From: Ardenticatenales bacterium | Lineage (GTDB): Bacteria; Chloroflexota; Anaerolineae; Promineifilales; Promineifilaceae | DNA length: 59,898 bases | Assembly (NCBI GenBank): GCA_020634575.1 | Contig: JACKBM010000040.1 | Coordinates: 1 to 59,898 of the forward strand | Direction of reading: 5' to 3' | Shown here: positions 1-8,715 of the stretch, one piece after another | How positions within the stretch are numbered: the stretch's first letter is position 1 | How the letters are laid out: the number at the start of each line of letters is the position of its first letter | Notes under the pieces: model-generated | What the model saw: the letters and a program-made list of their open reading frames with translations, nothing else | Told to the model about the DNA's origin: nothing | The model's database searches: none | Made by a program: the position numbers and the translations under genes

Positions 1-750
1 ATCACCGGCCGGTTCCCACCGAGCCACCTTTTGCATCTCGCCGAGCAGTTCCGCCAGGTGCTTGCTATGCTGGCCCCGGTCCCATTCAGGCAGGGTCAGC
101 GGACCGGCCGGTGTCAACCCGATCTCTGCCAGATGCGGCAGCACCAACTCCAGCCAGCGCGCCTGCAGCGCTGAACGCGACGGCACAAGCCCCGCTTTCA
201 CCAACTGCGCCTCACCACCACCCGCCACAAAAAGCTGGCCAGCATAGGGCCATAACGCCGCCAACGCCGCCGCCATCCGTGCCGCACTCTCAGCTGTTCC
301 CAACGCCAGCCGCTCGACCCATAAATGGGCATGACGCACATGGTAAAGCTCTTCCTTATACGCTTTGGCGGCTCGCTCGGCCAGCGGCCGGTAGTCGCTC
401 TCACGCAACATCTCTAGTAGTAGATACTCATAGCTGTCAAACAGATATTGGCGCAACATCGTAAAAGCCCAGTCACCCCGCGGTAGCTCCACAAGCTGAC
501 TGTTGCGATATTGCCCGGCTTCCCGGAAAAAAATCAGCTCGTCAGGCGTACTGCCGTCCAGCTCCTGACGTAGTTCATACCAGAAACGGGCATGCCCCAA
601 TTCGTCCAGAGCCATGTTGGAGAGCGCGATATCTTCTTCCAGAATGGGCGCATGACCAGTCCACTCGGACAGGCGGTGGCCCAGGATTAGCTCATCATCG
701 GCCAGACCGGTCAGATATTCGATTAACGGCGCTTTCAAAACGTCATTCAT
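1..750 (-). CDS. paaC: Phenylacetyl-CoA 1,2-epoxidase structural subunit PaaC (3' end cut by window edge)
   Basis: PaaC is the non-catalytic ferritin-like partner of PaaA in the oxygenase that epoxidises phenylacetyl-CoA in the cytoplasm. Reading the minus strand from the ATG at 748-750 gives 250 codons with no stop. The family is about 250-260 residues, so only a few C-terminal residues are missing. The start reads [20 protein letters not shown], and the protein has the family's ferritin-like helices, including LGHRLSEW, a [18 protein letters not shown] helix and [10 protein letters not shown]. It lies 47 bp downstream of paaB on the same strand, which gives the usual A-B-C order. Confidence in family is high from order and motifs together. 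Genes further downstream (paaD, paaE) would be off the left edge. Confidence 0.9.
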   Translation of the reverse strand, partial: MNDVLKAPLIEYLTGLADDELILGHRLSEWTGHAPILEEDIALSNMALDELGHARFWYELRQELDGSTPDELIFFREAGQYRNSQLVELPRGDWAFTMLRQYLFDSYEYLLLEMLRESDYRPLAERAAKAYKEELYHVRHAHLWVERLALGTAESAARMAAALAALWPYAGQLFVAGGGEAQLVKAGLVPSRSALQARWLELVLPHLAEIGLTPAGPLTLPEWDRGQHSKHLAELLGEMQKVARWEPAGD

Positions 751-797
751 GCTGCCTCACAACCTTGGCCCGGCCTGTTAGCCATCGACCCGTGTCG

Positions 798-1385
798 TTA
801 ATTTGCCTCCGTATCACCCTGTAGATTGTCCTTGCGCGAGGGGCGCCGGGCGCTGACGAAGCCATAGCTGGATTGATTGCGATAGGTCTTATCGACGGCC
901 GGATTGAACCAGCTCTCGATATCTTCGTCGTCGCTACGCTGGATGGCACCGGCCGGTACCACCCACCAGACCCACGCCTCCGCATCGGCAAAACAATCAA
1001 TCGCTTCGCGCAGCGCCTCTCGGGCCGAGCAAGCCTCTATCTCACCCACATGCTCGACAAAGGTCATCGAGCGGCGCTGGCTATCCTTGCGGAAGATAAA
1101 ATAAGGGATGGCCGGGCCCGATTCGTCGTCCGGCGCCGTCAGCCACGCCGGGTCTTCCGCCAGCTCCTGGGCGGTCCGGCTCAAAATCTCGCCGGCGGCC
1201 ACAACCCAGAGGCTGACTGCCGCCGGCCGGCGCACAAAGACATTACGGGCACTCAGCAAGGCGTGGGCCGGGTCCGCCGCATGGACAGTGCCGACAGCCT
1301 GATGCGGCCGATCATACCGGTCCTGCTTGAACACTTCATAACGCGGCCATTGTTGGTCCGGTCGGGGCTGCACATAGTCGCTCAT
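798..1385 (-). CDS. paaB: Phenylacetyl-CoA epoxidase subunit PaaB, tandem-duplicated form
   Basis: PaaB is a small accessory subunit of the PaaABC(D)E phenylacetyl-CoA epoxidase. The usual protein is about 95 residues. This one is 195 and carries two copies of the fold. The first copy runs from about residue 14 (YEVFKQD) to about 68 (SLWVVAAGEI). The second runs from about 95 (FIFRKDSQRRSMTFVEHVG) to about 148 (WVWWVVPAGAI). Both copies show the same pattern of a lysine-containing first strand, a helix of the ALLSARNVF or ALREAIDCF type, and a closing W-VV-AG-I strand. The start overlaps the paaA stop by one base (TGATG), so the two are translationally coupled. The C-terminal 40 residues are polar and unassigned. 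Confidence 0.9.
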   Translation of the reverse strand: MSDYVQPRPDQQWPRYEVFKQDRYDRPHQAVGTVHAADPAHALLSARNVFVRRPAAVSLWVVAAGEILSRTAQELAEDPAWLTAPDDESGPAIPYFIFRKDSQRRSMTFVEHVGEIEACSAREALREAIDCFADAEAWVWWVVPAGAIQRSDDEDIESWFNPAVDKTYRNQSSYGFVSARRPSRKDNLQGDTEAN

Positions 1386-2332
1386 CAGTTTAGAGCTTCC
1401 TTTTGCCGCTCGGCATAAGCAACCATTGCCTCACGGACCCAACGACCATCATCATGCGCCGCCCGCCGCGTCGCCATCCGCTCTTCGTTGCAGGGGCCAT
1501 TTCCCCGCACCACCTGCCAGAATTCATCCCAATCGATGGGACCATGAATCCAGTTACCCGTCGCTTCATCCAAATGCATGTCCGGGTCCGGCACGGTCAG
1601 CCCAGCCGCCAGCAGCTCGGGTACAGTTTCGTTTATGAACTCCTGGCGCACTTCATCATTGGTCTTGGTCTTGATGCCCCAGCGCACCAGCAGCGGCGTG
1701 TTCGGTGAGTCCGAATCGTGCGGCCCCAACATCTGCACAGACGGCCACCACCAGCGATTCAAGGCATCCTGGGCCATCTGGCGCTGTTTGGCCGTGCCGC
1801 GGGCATATTTGATGACCATCTCAATGCCCTGCTTGTGATGGAACGTCTCCTCCGAACAGATGCGTACCATGGCCCGGGAATAGGGGCCGTATGAGCATTG
1901 GGCCAGCATGAGCTGGTTGCGAATGGCGGCCCCATCGACCAGCCAGCCGATCATGCCTACATCCGCCCAGGTTAACGTCGGGTAGTTGAAGATGCTGGAA
2001 TATTTGGCCCGGCCGGTCAGCAGGGCATCCATCATCTCCTCACGGGAAATGCCCAGAGACTCGGCCGCATGGTAAAGATATTGACCATGCCCAGCCTCAT
2101 CCTGCACCTTGGCGATCAGCACCATCTTGCGGTGCAAGGACGGCGCTCGCGTGATCCATTCACCTTCCGGCAACATGCCAACGTATTCGCTGTGGGCATG
2201 TTGCGAAATCATCCGAATCAACTGCCGCCGGTACTCGGCCGGCATCCAATCGCCCGGCTCAATCTTCTCGCCGCGGACAATGCGCGCCTCAAATTGGGCC
2301 AGCTTCTCTTCTTCGCTCAATGGTTCTTGCAT
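1385..2332 (-). CDS. paaA: Phenylacetyl-CoA 1,2-epoxidase catalytic subunit PaaA
   Basis: PaaA is the di-iron catalytic subunit that inserts one oxygen atom from O2 into the ring of phenylacetyl-CoA, the committed step of aerobic phenylacetate breakdown. The 315-residue length is normal for the family. Di-iron ligand motifs are visible at [12 protein letters not shown] (about residues 75-86) and [10 protein letters not shown] (about 163-172). The start ATG is preceded by a modest AAAGGTG ribosome site. A TTGAAA/TATACT promoter lies just upstream (2365-2393). It is the first gene of a paaA-paaB-paaC operon. The product is cytoplasmic and needs PaaE for electrons. No paa regulator is visible on this side of the operon. 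Confidence 0.95.
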   Translation of the reverse strand: MQEPLSEEEKLAQFEARIVRGEKIEPGDWMPAEYRRQLIRMISQHAHSEYVGMLPEGEWITRAPSLHRKMVLIAKVQDEAGHGQYLYHAAESLGISREEMMDALLTGRAKYSSIFNYPTLTWADVGMIGWLVDGAAIRNQLMLAQCSYGPYSRAMVRICSEETFHHKQGIEMVIKYARGTAKQRQMAQDALNRWWWPSVQMLGPHDSDSPNTPLLVRWGIKTKTNDEVRQEFINETVPELLAAGLTVPDPDMHLDEATGNWIHGPIDWDEFWQVVRGNGPCNEERMATRRAAHDDGRWVREAMVAYAERQKEALN

Positions 2333-2364
2333 AGGACACCTTTGCTCGTGGGTTCGCTGACCCT

Positions 2365-2393
2365 AGTATAATCTTCGGGAGATTCAGTTTCAA
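2365..2393 (-). promoter_or_regulatory. Predicted sigma-70 type promoter of paaABC
   Basis: On the minus strand a TTGAAA box (2388-2393) is separated by exactly 17 bp from a TATACT box (2365-2370). The predicted start of transcription is about 25 bp upstream of the paaA ATG. This is a motif match only. Confidence 0.6.
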
Positions 2394-2430
2394 TGAAAGC
2401 TGAATGAGCATACCCGGTTGAGGGGTAGCG

Positions 2431-2458
2431 GACCCGACGGGTGCGGGACCCGACGGGC
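2431..2458. repeat. Two ACCCGACGGGT-type intergenic palindromes
   Basis: Two copies of GACCCGACGGG(T/C) are spaced 16 bp apart upstream of the paaA promoter. They belong to the same palindrome family as the clusters at 12943-13069 and 23001-23085: an 11-bp palindrome with a single central base. Confidence 0.6.
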
Positions 2459-2567
2459 TCACGGACCCACAGTAATATACGAAGTTTTCGGGACATTTTT
2501 TCATAATTGACACGTGGCTACAATGGAACCCAGCGCCTCATAAGTCGTTATGCGGCCAAATTCGCTT

Positions 2568-3470
2568 GGTTAGGCGACATAATGTCTCATTTTCCCCTCG
2601 AAAATGCCCTTTTCGCCCTGTTTTGTCGTTATCTACCCCACAATCAGCGCCACCTTCAGCGTCGGCATGTGCATGGCGATCGGTGGCGAAAAAGATTGCA
2701 CCTGCCCTTCATTGCTCGCTATCTGCCTCGGCCGCTGCGGTCGTGTGCATTTTCACTAAAGGAACACTTTCTGCACGCAGCTCTATTCCAGGATGCGACT
2801 TTATCAGTTGCTGTTGCAGCAAGCATTTACGCCATTATCGCGCCAACCCATCTGGCATCTGGTTATTGACCGCACCAGCGCGGGTTCCGACAACATTTGC
2901 TCGCCAGTCGCTGGCTATCGCCAAACTTTGAGACAGCCGTACCCGTGGCCTGGCAGTTGCAACCTTGCGGCATATAACCGGTTTACTCTCGAGATTGACT
3001 ACTCGAGAAAACACGGCGCTATACCACCTCAACCCATGTCACCATGGTGACGCCGGTTTGGTCCGTTTGCCCTCGGTAATGTCACCCATCGGGTCGACTG
3101 GGTTCATTCTTGAAGCCAAAAGCAGTGCGTACAGTTTCCATACCGGCGATTGGCGGTGGCAACGGAAGTCTGCGGCTGCCAGTCAAGCTCTCGACTGGTA
3201 CGCCGAAAATCTCTTTCTCACGCGCCGTCTGATTTGGCCCATGGACACTTTTTGCCTTCTTTGCCCCTTACCAATTGGGACCCTCATGAACCTCAGAAAC
3301 AGTTCCGTGTTTCGCCACCTCCTTGCCAGCACGCCATTCCTCCAGCGCCTCGGTAAAGCGCCGTTGGGGTTCTGAACCGATGTTCCGGCGGCTTCAAGTC
3401 TTTAAGCTGGGAAATGACCTTCGGCTGGCCCCTGCAGCCAGCCCGCTGCTCGCCTTCTTCGGGTCGCAGC
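2568..3470 (+). pseudogene. Decayed IS4-type transposase remnant
   Basis: No intact reading frame covers this stretch, and its base and codon use differ from neighbouring genes. Two short translated pieces in different frames look like an IS4-family DDE transposase. One, near 2830-2880, reads PIWHLVIDRTSAGS and resembles the segment around the first catalytic aspartate. The other, near 3345-3430, reads RRWGSEPMFRRLQVFKLG and resembles the conserved R-W-x-IE-MF-x-DLKS-GF region near the third catalytic residue. The frames are broken by several stops and shifts, so the element is dead. Terminal inverted repeats were not found. The family is inferred from short motifs, so it is only moderately secure. 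Confidence 0.45.
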
Positions 3471-3485
3471 CATCGACTATTTATG

Positions 3486-3701
3486 GGCGTCGTCAGTGGG
3501 AGCGAAAACAGTCCATTCGCCACCGGACAAAGCGTCGGCCAGGTCGGCGGCGACGACGGCGGCAACCAGGGTATCAAAACGGCCATCCTCGACGGCGATC
3601 TCGACGATGGTTTTGTCCGCGGCCCGGACGGTGCTCGGTACAAAGACGGCCAGTAGCAAAGCGAAAGCTAACAAGAAGCCAAACAGTTTCTGTTTCATCA
3701 T
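3486..3701 (-). pseudogene. Truncated 5' fragment of the FAS1-domain protein gene
   Basis: This is the first 72 codons of the FAS1 gene found intact at 7592-8563, lying in the left arm of the big palindrome. It keeps the start codon, the signal peptide and the first part of FAS1 domain 1 up to FAPTDDA. Homology ends at 3486, and the reading frame then runs three codons into unrelated DNA and stops. It would yield at most a short secreted peptide of about 74 residues with no complete domain. It is best treated as a broken duplicate. Confidence 0.85.
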
Positions 3702-3863
3702 TTACTCCTATTTTCGATTGGTGAATTGCTGAAAACTGATTTCAGACAGATTGCTTGTCGATATTCTGTCTAATTTTTGTCAATCATTTGTCTTGACGGG
3801 GCTGGTGCGCAATTGGATCTAACCAATTTCAAGATTCGTCATCATTTGCCCTATAATCACGGC

Positions 3864-4682
3864 ATGAAGCTCTGGGCCATCAGCGATCTGCACCTTTCTT
3901 ACCCCCAAAACCGGACTCTCCTGGCAGAGCTGCCCGACTATGGCGAGGATTGGCTGATAGTCGCCGGTGACATTGGCGAGAGGGAGGCCCATTTCCACGA
4001 AGCGTTTCAGCAGTTGAGCCAACGGTTTGCGCGGCTGATCTGGGTGCCAGGTAATCACGATCTGTATACCATCGGGCAGCACGATGGCGGTTTGCGCGGC
4101 GTAGCCCTTTATCAGAGACTGGTCGAGATTTGCCGGCAATACAAAGTGGTCACCCCCGAGGATCCCTATGTGCAATGGCCGGATGGGGCGCGTCCCTATC
4201 GGCTGGTGCCGTTATTTACGCTGTACGATTACAGTTTCCGGCCGGATCACATCCCCTACAACCAGGCGCTAGATTGGGCCGCTGAGACCAATGTGATGGC
4301 GACTGATGAGGCTGTTTTACACGCTGATCCCTACCCGTCCCGCGCCGCCTGGTGCGCTGACCGCTGTCGCTACTCGGAAGAGCGGCTGCAAACGGTGGTT
4401 GGCGAACCGCTCATCCTGATCAACCATTATCCCTTGCGCGAAGATCTGCTGCGGCTCTGGCGCATCCCCCGTTTCTCCCTCTGGTGCGGCACCCGGCGCA
4501 CTGAAGATTGGCACAGCCGCTACGGCGCCGACATCGTCGTCTACGGCCACACCCACATGCGGGCTACCGATTATCGCGATGGCACCCGTTTTGAAGAGGT
4601 CTCCCTCGGTTACCCGCGCAACTACAATGCCGCCAAAGGACTGGCCGGCTACCTGCGCCAGATCCTGCCCGCACCCGGTTGA
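3864..4682 (+). CDS. Calcineurin-like metallophosphoesterase, copy 1 (left arm)
   Basis: This is a 272-residue cytoplasmic metallophosphoesterase. The two-metal signature is complete: D-x-H in ISDLHLS (about residues 6-12), GD in VAGDIGE (about 39), GNHD (about 69-72), a histidine in LINHYP (about 194), and GHTH (about 230-233). The ATG at 3864 is chosen because the next residues (MKLWAISDLHLS) start directly with the first metal motif. An upstream TTG at 3777 would add 29 residues unlike the family. The substrate is not evident; homologues of this compact type act on phosphomonoesters or phosphodiesters. An identical copy is encoded in the other arm at 6611-7429. Confidence 0.88.
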   Translation: MKLWAISDLHLSYPQNRTLLAELPDYGEDWLIVAGDIGEREAHFHEAFQQLSQRFARLIWVPGNHDLYTIGQHDGGLRGVALYQRLVEICRQYKVVTPEDPYVQWPDGARPYRLVPLFTLYDYSFRPDHIPYNQALDWAAETNVMATDEAVLHADPYPSRAAWCADRCRYSEERLQTVVGEPLILINHYPLREDLLRLWRIPRFSLWCGTRRTEDWHSRYGADIVVYGHTHMRATDYRDGTRFEEVSLGYPRNYNAAKGLAGYLRQILPAPG

Positions 4683-4975
4683 GGCGCCGCCGGATCCGTC
4701 GGGTCAGCCAACCCCTTTCCCATTTTTACTGATAATCTACCGGCTCAGGCAGCAGATCTGGGCTTGGCCATGTTGGACTGCCGCCGCCCTCCCGGCAACG
4801 GCTGTTTGGCGCAGCACCGGCCGGTGTCGGGTCAGGAAATCCCTCCTCAAAATCAGCCTATACTGCAAACAGTTAACCATTTCCTTCAGAAATAAATCGG
4901 CCGGCACCAGGCGGCTCCGCCATTCGATTGCCTGCGCCGGCTATGCTGCCCAGTGAACATCCGGAGGGTTTTCAG

Positions 4976-5602
4976 ATGACGCACTTTGATGCAACCGACA
5001 CTATCCAAATCGCTCTGGCGCGCCGCCAGTCGCATGAAGCATTTATTGCCGAAAAACAATTGGTCGCTACCTTGCCACCGCAAGAACGGCCAGCCAGCAG
5101 CCAGCGCTTGCTGCTGCTCCTGGTTGCGCTGGTGACCATTGCCTTTGCCAGTTTCTTCTTTGCCCGGGATGTGATTGCTGCTGAGCCGGTCCCGGTTCCA
5201 GAGATGATCATTGATCCGGGTATGGTTAAGACAGGTGATCTCGTCGGTATCTATCGAATTTACGATGGCGCCTATCCCAGCCACATTGAATTCCTGGCTG
5301 ACGGCCAGTTCCGGCGGGCAGTTTCGACCCGCAATCTGGCCAGCGAGCCCCTGGATTACGGCATCTGGGCGCTATTTGATGACGAACTAACCCTGACCAG
5401 CGCGGCGGCCATTACCAACTGTGGCACCGGCCGGGTCGGCACCTACCATCTGGCTCATTATGACCGGGGTGGCTACTACTTCGAGCGGCTTGTTGAAGAA
5501 TGCGAAGCCCGCATGGGTTTTGTGCCCACGGCTACCGTACAACCGCTGCAACCGGCCGGTCTCCTCTGCCGCACAGATGCAGATGTGCTCTGTTCCCGCT
5601 AG
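4976..5602 (+). CDS. Single-pass membrane protein of unknown function, copy 1
   Basis: This 208-residue protein is not one I recognise. The start at 4976 is preferred over 4928 because GGAGGG lies just upstream of it. A charged N-terminal segment of about 45 residues is followed by one hydrophobic segment (about 44-66, LLLLLVALVTIAFASFFFA). An extracytoplasmic domain of about 140 residues follows, rich in Tyr and Gly, with four cysteines in its C-terminal half (NCGTG, VEECEA and two near the C-terminus). The domain contains a GIYRIYDGAYPSHIEFLADGQ stretch that looks like a small beta-barrel of the lipocalin-like kind, but this is only an impression. It ends close to the centre of the palindrome and faces its identical copy. 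Confidence 0.65.
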   Translation: MTHFDATDTIQIALARRQSHEAFIAEKQLVATLPPQERPASSQRLLLLLVALVTIAFASFFFARDVIAAEPVPVPEMIIDPGMVKTGDLVGIYRIYDGAYPSHIEFLADGQFRRAVSTRNLASEPLDYGIWALFDDELTLTSAAAITNCGTGRVGTYHLAHYDRGGYYFERLVEECEARMGFVPTATVQPLQPAGLLCRTDADVLCSR

Positions 5603-5690
5603 TCGAACATTCTCCTCCAGAGTGACGCAGAAGGGGGGCGGACCGGCCGGTCCGCCCCCCTTCTGCGTCACTCTGGAGGAGAATGTTCGA

Positions 5691-6317
5691 CTAGCGGGAA
5701 CAGAGCACATCTGCATCTGTGCGGCAGAGGAGACCGGCCGGTTGCAGCGGTTGTACGGTAGCCGTGGGCACAAAACCCATGCGGGCTTCGCATTCTTCAA
5801 CAAGCCGCTCGAAGTAGTAGCCACCCCGGTCATAATGAGCCAGATGGTAGGTGCCGACCCGGCCGGTGCCACAGTTGGTAATGGCCGCCGCGCTGGTCAG
5901 GGTTAGTTCGTCATCAAATAGCGCCCAGATGCCGTAATCCAGGGGCTCGCTGGCCAGATTGCGGGTCGAAACTGCCCGCCGGAACTGGCCGTCAGCCAGG
6001 AATTCAATGTGGCTGGGATAGGCGCCATCGTAAATTCGATAGATACCGACGAGATCACCTGTCTTAACCATACCCGGATCAATGATCATCTCTGGAACCG
6101 GGACCGGCTCAGCAGCAATCACATCCCGGGCAAAGAAGAAACTGGCAAAGGCAATGGTCACCAGCGCAACCAGGAGCAGCAGCAAGCGCTGGCTGCTGGC
6201 TGGCCGTTCTTGCGGTGGCAAGGTAGCGACCAATTGTTTTTCGGCAATAAATGCTTCATGCGACTGGCGGCGCGCCAGAGCGATTTGGATAGTGTCGGTT
6301 GCATCAAAGTGCGTCAT
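5691..6317 (-). CDS. Single-pass membrane protein of unknown function, copy 2
   Basis: This is the exact mirror copy of the gene at 4976-5602, in the right arm of the palindrome. The two genes are convergent with 88 bp between their stop codons, and that spacer is itself a perfect palindrome. It has the same start context (GGAGGG), the same transmembrane segment at about residues 44-66 and the same cysteine-containing external domain. If the duplication is an artefact, only one of the two copies exists. Confidence 0.6.
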   Translation of the reverse strand: MTHFDATDTIQIALARRQSHEAFIAEKQLVATLPPQERPASSQRLLLLLVALVTIAFASFFFARDVIAAEPVPVPEMIIDPGMVKTGDLVGIYRIYDGAYPSHIEFLADGQFRRAVSTRNLASEPLDYGIWALFDDELTLTSAAAITNCGTGRVGTYHLAHYDRGGYYFERLVEECEARMGFVPTATVQPLQPAGLLCRTDADVLCSR

Positions 6318-6610
6318 CTGAAAACCCTCCGGATGTTCACTGGGCAGCATAGCCGGCGCAGGCAATCGAATGGCGGAGCCGCCTGGTGCCGGCCGATTTA
6401 TTTCTGAAGGAAATGGTTAACTGTTTGCAGTATAGGCTGATTTTGAGGAGGGATTTCCTGACCCGACACCGGCCGGTGCTGCGCCAAACAGCCGTTGCCG
6501 GGAGGGCGGCGGCAGTCCAACATGGCCAAGCCCAGATCTGCTGCCTGAGCCGGTAGATTATCAGTAAAAATGGGAAAGGGGTTGGCTGACCCGACGGATC
6601 CGGCGGCGCC

Positions 6611-7429
6611 TCAACCGGGTGCGGGCAGGATCTGGCGCAGGTAGCCGGCCAGTCCTTTGGCGGCATTGTAGTTGCGCGGGTAACCGAGGGAGACCTCTTC
6701 AAAACGGGTGCCATCGCGATAATCGGTAGCCCGCATGTGGGTGTGGCCGTAGACGACGATGTCGGCGCCGTAGCGGCTGTGCCAATCTTCAGTGCGCCGG
6801 GTGCCGCACCAGAGGGAGAAACGGGGGATGCGCCAGAGCCGCAGCAGATCTTCGCGCAAGGGATAATGGTTGATCAGGATGAGCGGTTCGCCAACCACCG
6901 TTTGCAGCCGCTCTTCCGAGTAGCGACAGCGGTCAGCGCACCAGGCGGCGCGGGACGGGTAGGGATCAGCGTGTAAAACAGCCTCATCAGTCGCCATCAC
7001 ATTGGTCTCAGCGGCCCAATCTAGCGCCTGGTTGTAGGGGATGTGATCCGGCCGGAAACTGTAATCGTACAGCGTAAATAACGGCACCAGCCGATAGGGA
7101 CGCGCCCCATCCGGCCATTGCACATAGGGATCCTCGGGGGTGACCACTTTGTATTGCCGGCAAATCTCGACCAGTCTCTGATAAAGGGCTACGCCGCGCA
7201 AACCGCCATCGTGCTGCCCGATGGTATACAGATCGTGATTACCTGGCACCCAGATCAGCCGCGCAAACCGTTGGCTCAACTGCTGAAACGCTTCGTGGAA
7301 ATGGGCCTCCCTCTCGCCAATGTCACCGGCGACTATCAGCCAATCCTCGCCATAGTCGGGCAGCTCTGCCAGGAGAGTCCGGTTTTGGGGGTAAGAAAGG
7401 TGCAGATCGCTGATGGCCCAGAGCTTCAT
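6611..7429 (-). CDS. Calcineurin-like metallophosphoesterase, copy 2 (right arm)
   Basis: This is the mirror-image copy of the gene at 3864-4682, with the same protein sequence and the same upstream region. It is divergent from the intact FAS1 gene (start at 7592), with a 162-bp shared upstream region. All metal-binding motifs (DLHLS, GDIGE, GNHD, GHTH) are present. This right-arm copy is the more likely ancestral position, because its neighbour, the FAS1 gene, is intact only here. Confidence 0.88.
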   Translation of the reverse strand: MKLWAISDLHLSYPQNRTLLAELPDYGEDWLIVAGDIGEREAHFHEAFQQLSQRFARLIWVPGNHDLYTIGQHDGGLRGVALYQRLVEICRQYKVVTPEDPYVQWPDGARPYRLVPLFTLYDYSFRPDHIPYNQALDWAAETNVMATDEAVLHADPYPSRAAWCADRCRYSEERLQTVVGEPLILINHYPLREDLLRLWRIPRFSLWCGTRRTEDWHSRYGADIVVYGHTHMRATDYRDGTRFEEVSLGYPRNYNAAKGLAGYLRQILPAPG

Positions 7430-7591
7430 GCCGTGATTATAGGGCAAATGATGACGAATCTTGAAATTGGTTAGATCCAATTGCGCACCAGCCCCGTCAA
7501 GACAAATGATTGACAAAAATTAGACAGAATATCGACAAGCAATCTGTCTGAAATCAGTTTTCAGCAATTCACCAATCGAAAATAGGAGTAA

Positions 7592-8563
7592 ATGATGAAA
7601 CAGAAACTGTTTGGCTTCTTGTTAGCTTTCGCTTTGCTACTGGCCGTCTTTGTACCGAGCACCGTCCGGGCCGCGGACAAAACCATCGTCGAGATCGCCG
7701 TCGAGGATGGCCGTTTTGATACCCTGGTTGCCGCCGTCGTCGCCGCCGACCTGGCCGACGCTTTGTCCGGTGGCGAATGGACTGTTTTCGCTCCCACTGA
7801 CGACGCCTTTGCCAAACTCGGCTTGACCCCGGACAACATCGCCACTGCTTTCAGCAAAGCGGAGCTGACCGACATCCTGCTCTACCACGTCATCCCGATG
7901 GAAGTCAATTCTGATGTGGCCCTGACGCTGCTGGGCGATGTCACCATGGGCAACGGCCAGATCGCCGGCCTGAAAGCGTTCAACGGCGACATCTATGTCA
8001 ACGATGATAGCAAAGTGATCATCGCCGACGTGGATGCCAGCAACGGCGTCATCCACGCTGTCGACACCGTCATCCTCGGCCCCTGGCCGCGCACGGCTGA
8101 CGACGCCCCGGCAATTGGCGGCGCCCCGGTTGCCAGCGGCAACACGATTGTGGATATTGCCATCAACGACGGCCGTTTTGATACCCTGGTCGCCGCAGTC
8201 GTCGCTGCCGACCTGGCCGAAGCGCTGTCCGGTGGTGAATGGACCGTCTTCGCGCCCACCGATGATGCTTTTGCCAAACTCGGCTTGACCCCGGACAACA
8301 TCGCCACCGCTTTCACCAAGGCAGAACTGACTGACATCCTGCTCTACCACGTCATCCCGATGGAAGTCAATTCCGATGTGGCCCTGACACTGCTTGGTGA
8401 TGTCACCATGGGCAATGGCGAGCGGGCCGGCCTCAAATATTTCGATGGCAACATCTATGTCAACGATGACAGCAAGGTCATCATTGCCGACGTCGATGCC
8501 AGCAACGGCGTCATCCACGCCGTCGACACTGTCATCCTCGGCCCCTGGCCGCGCGGCGAGTAA
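7592..8563 (+). CDS. Secreted protein with two FAS1 (fasciclin) domains
   Basis: This 323-residue protein has a clear signal peptide ([20 protein letters not shown], cleavage near VRAAD at about 27-28). Two nearly identical FAS1 domains follow at about 29-165 and 186-322, joined by a short Ala/Pro linker. Each domain starts with [18 protein letters not shown] and has the FAPTDDAFAK motif, the LTDILLYHVIPMEV strand-helix and the final NGVIHAVDTVILGPWP strand. FAS1 domains mediate adhesion at cell surfaces. The start is preceded by AATAGGAGTAA, a good ribosome site. The two domains are so alike that they come from a recent internal duplication. No sortase signal or membrane anchor is seen, so the protein is probably released or loosely surface-bound. 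Confidence 0.93.
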   Translation: MMKQKLFGFLLAFALLLAVFVPSTVRAADKTIVEIAVEDGRFDTLVAAVVAADLADALSGGEWTVFAPTDDAFAKLGLTPDNIATAFSKAELTDILLYHVIPMEVNSDVALTLLGDVTMGNGQIAGLKAFNGDIYVNDDSKVIIADVDASNGVIHAVDTVILGPWPRTADDAPAIGGAPVASGNTIVDIAINDGRFDTLVAAVVAADLAEALSGGEWTVFAPTDDAFAKLGLTPDNIATAFTKAELTDILLYHVIPMEVNSDVALTLLGDVTMGNGERAGLKYFDGNIYVNDDSKVIIADVDASNGVIHAVDTVILGPWPRGE

Positions 8564-8577
8564 ATGTAGCTTCGTAA

Positions 8578-8672
8578 CGTAGGTGGGTTGCACCGGTTTA
8601 AGCCCTTGAAGTAGGCTGGCGCATAAAACCGGTGCGACCCACCTATGCCAGCAACCTGGTGCGACCCACCGG
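8578..8672. repeat. Intergenic repeat element, copy 1 (GGTGGGTYGCACCGG type)
   Basis: The element starts with AGGTGGGTTGCACCGGTTTA and continues as AAAACCGGTGCGACCCACCT and then AACCTGGTGCGACCCACC. The first and second blocks are inverted copies of one another and the third repeats the second. A closely similar copy lies at 9664-9757, so the two copies bracket the membrane-protein gene between them. Confidence 0.8.
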
Positions 8673-8715
8673 GCGGGCGAGTTGTGTTTGGCACGCCGCT
8701 TGCTACACTGGGGGC

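Larger units (their letters stand above)
3486..7807. repeat. Perfect spacerless inverted duplication, two 2161-bp arms
   Basis: Bases 3486-5646 are the exact reverse complement of 5647-7807; paired coordinates always sum to 11293. The centre falls inside ACCGGCCGGT (5642-5651), itself inside a longer GC-rich palindrome. I saw no difference between the arms in the parts compared base by base. Encoded proteins, starts and intergenic spacers are the same in both arms. The left arm stops within a truncated FAS1 gene next to the transposase remnant, while the right arm continues into the intact FAS1 gene. Such long perfect palindromes without a spacer are normally unstable in bacteria. Either a very recent inverted duplication or an assembly/library fold-back artefact would explain it. 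Confidence 0.95.

Noticed and set aside
5603..5690. Ordinary bidirectional terminator at the palindrome centre
   Set aside because: The stem is part of the 4.3-kb perfect palindrome and no T run follows on either strand, so termination cannot be separated from the duplication itself.
7637..8593. 318-codon minus-strand frame across the FAS1 gene
   Set aside because: It is the mirror of the repeated FAS1 domains and has a composition (rich in D, G, H, V) typical of an antisense shadow.
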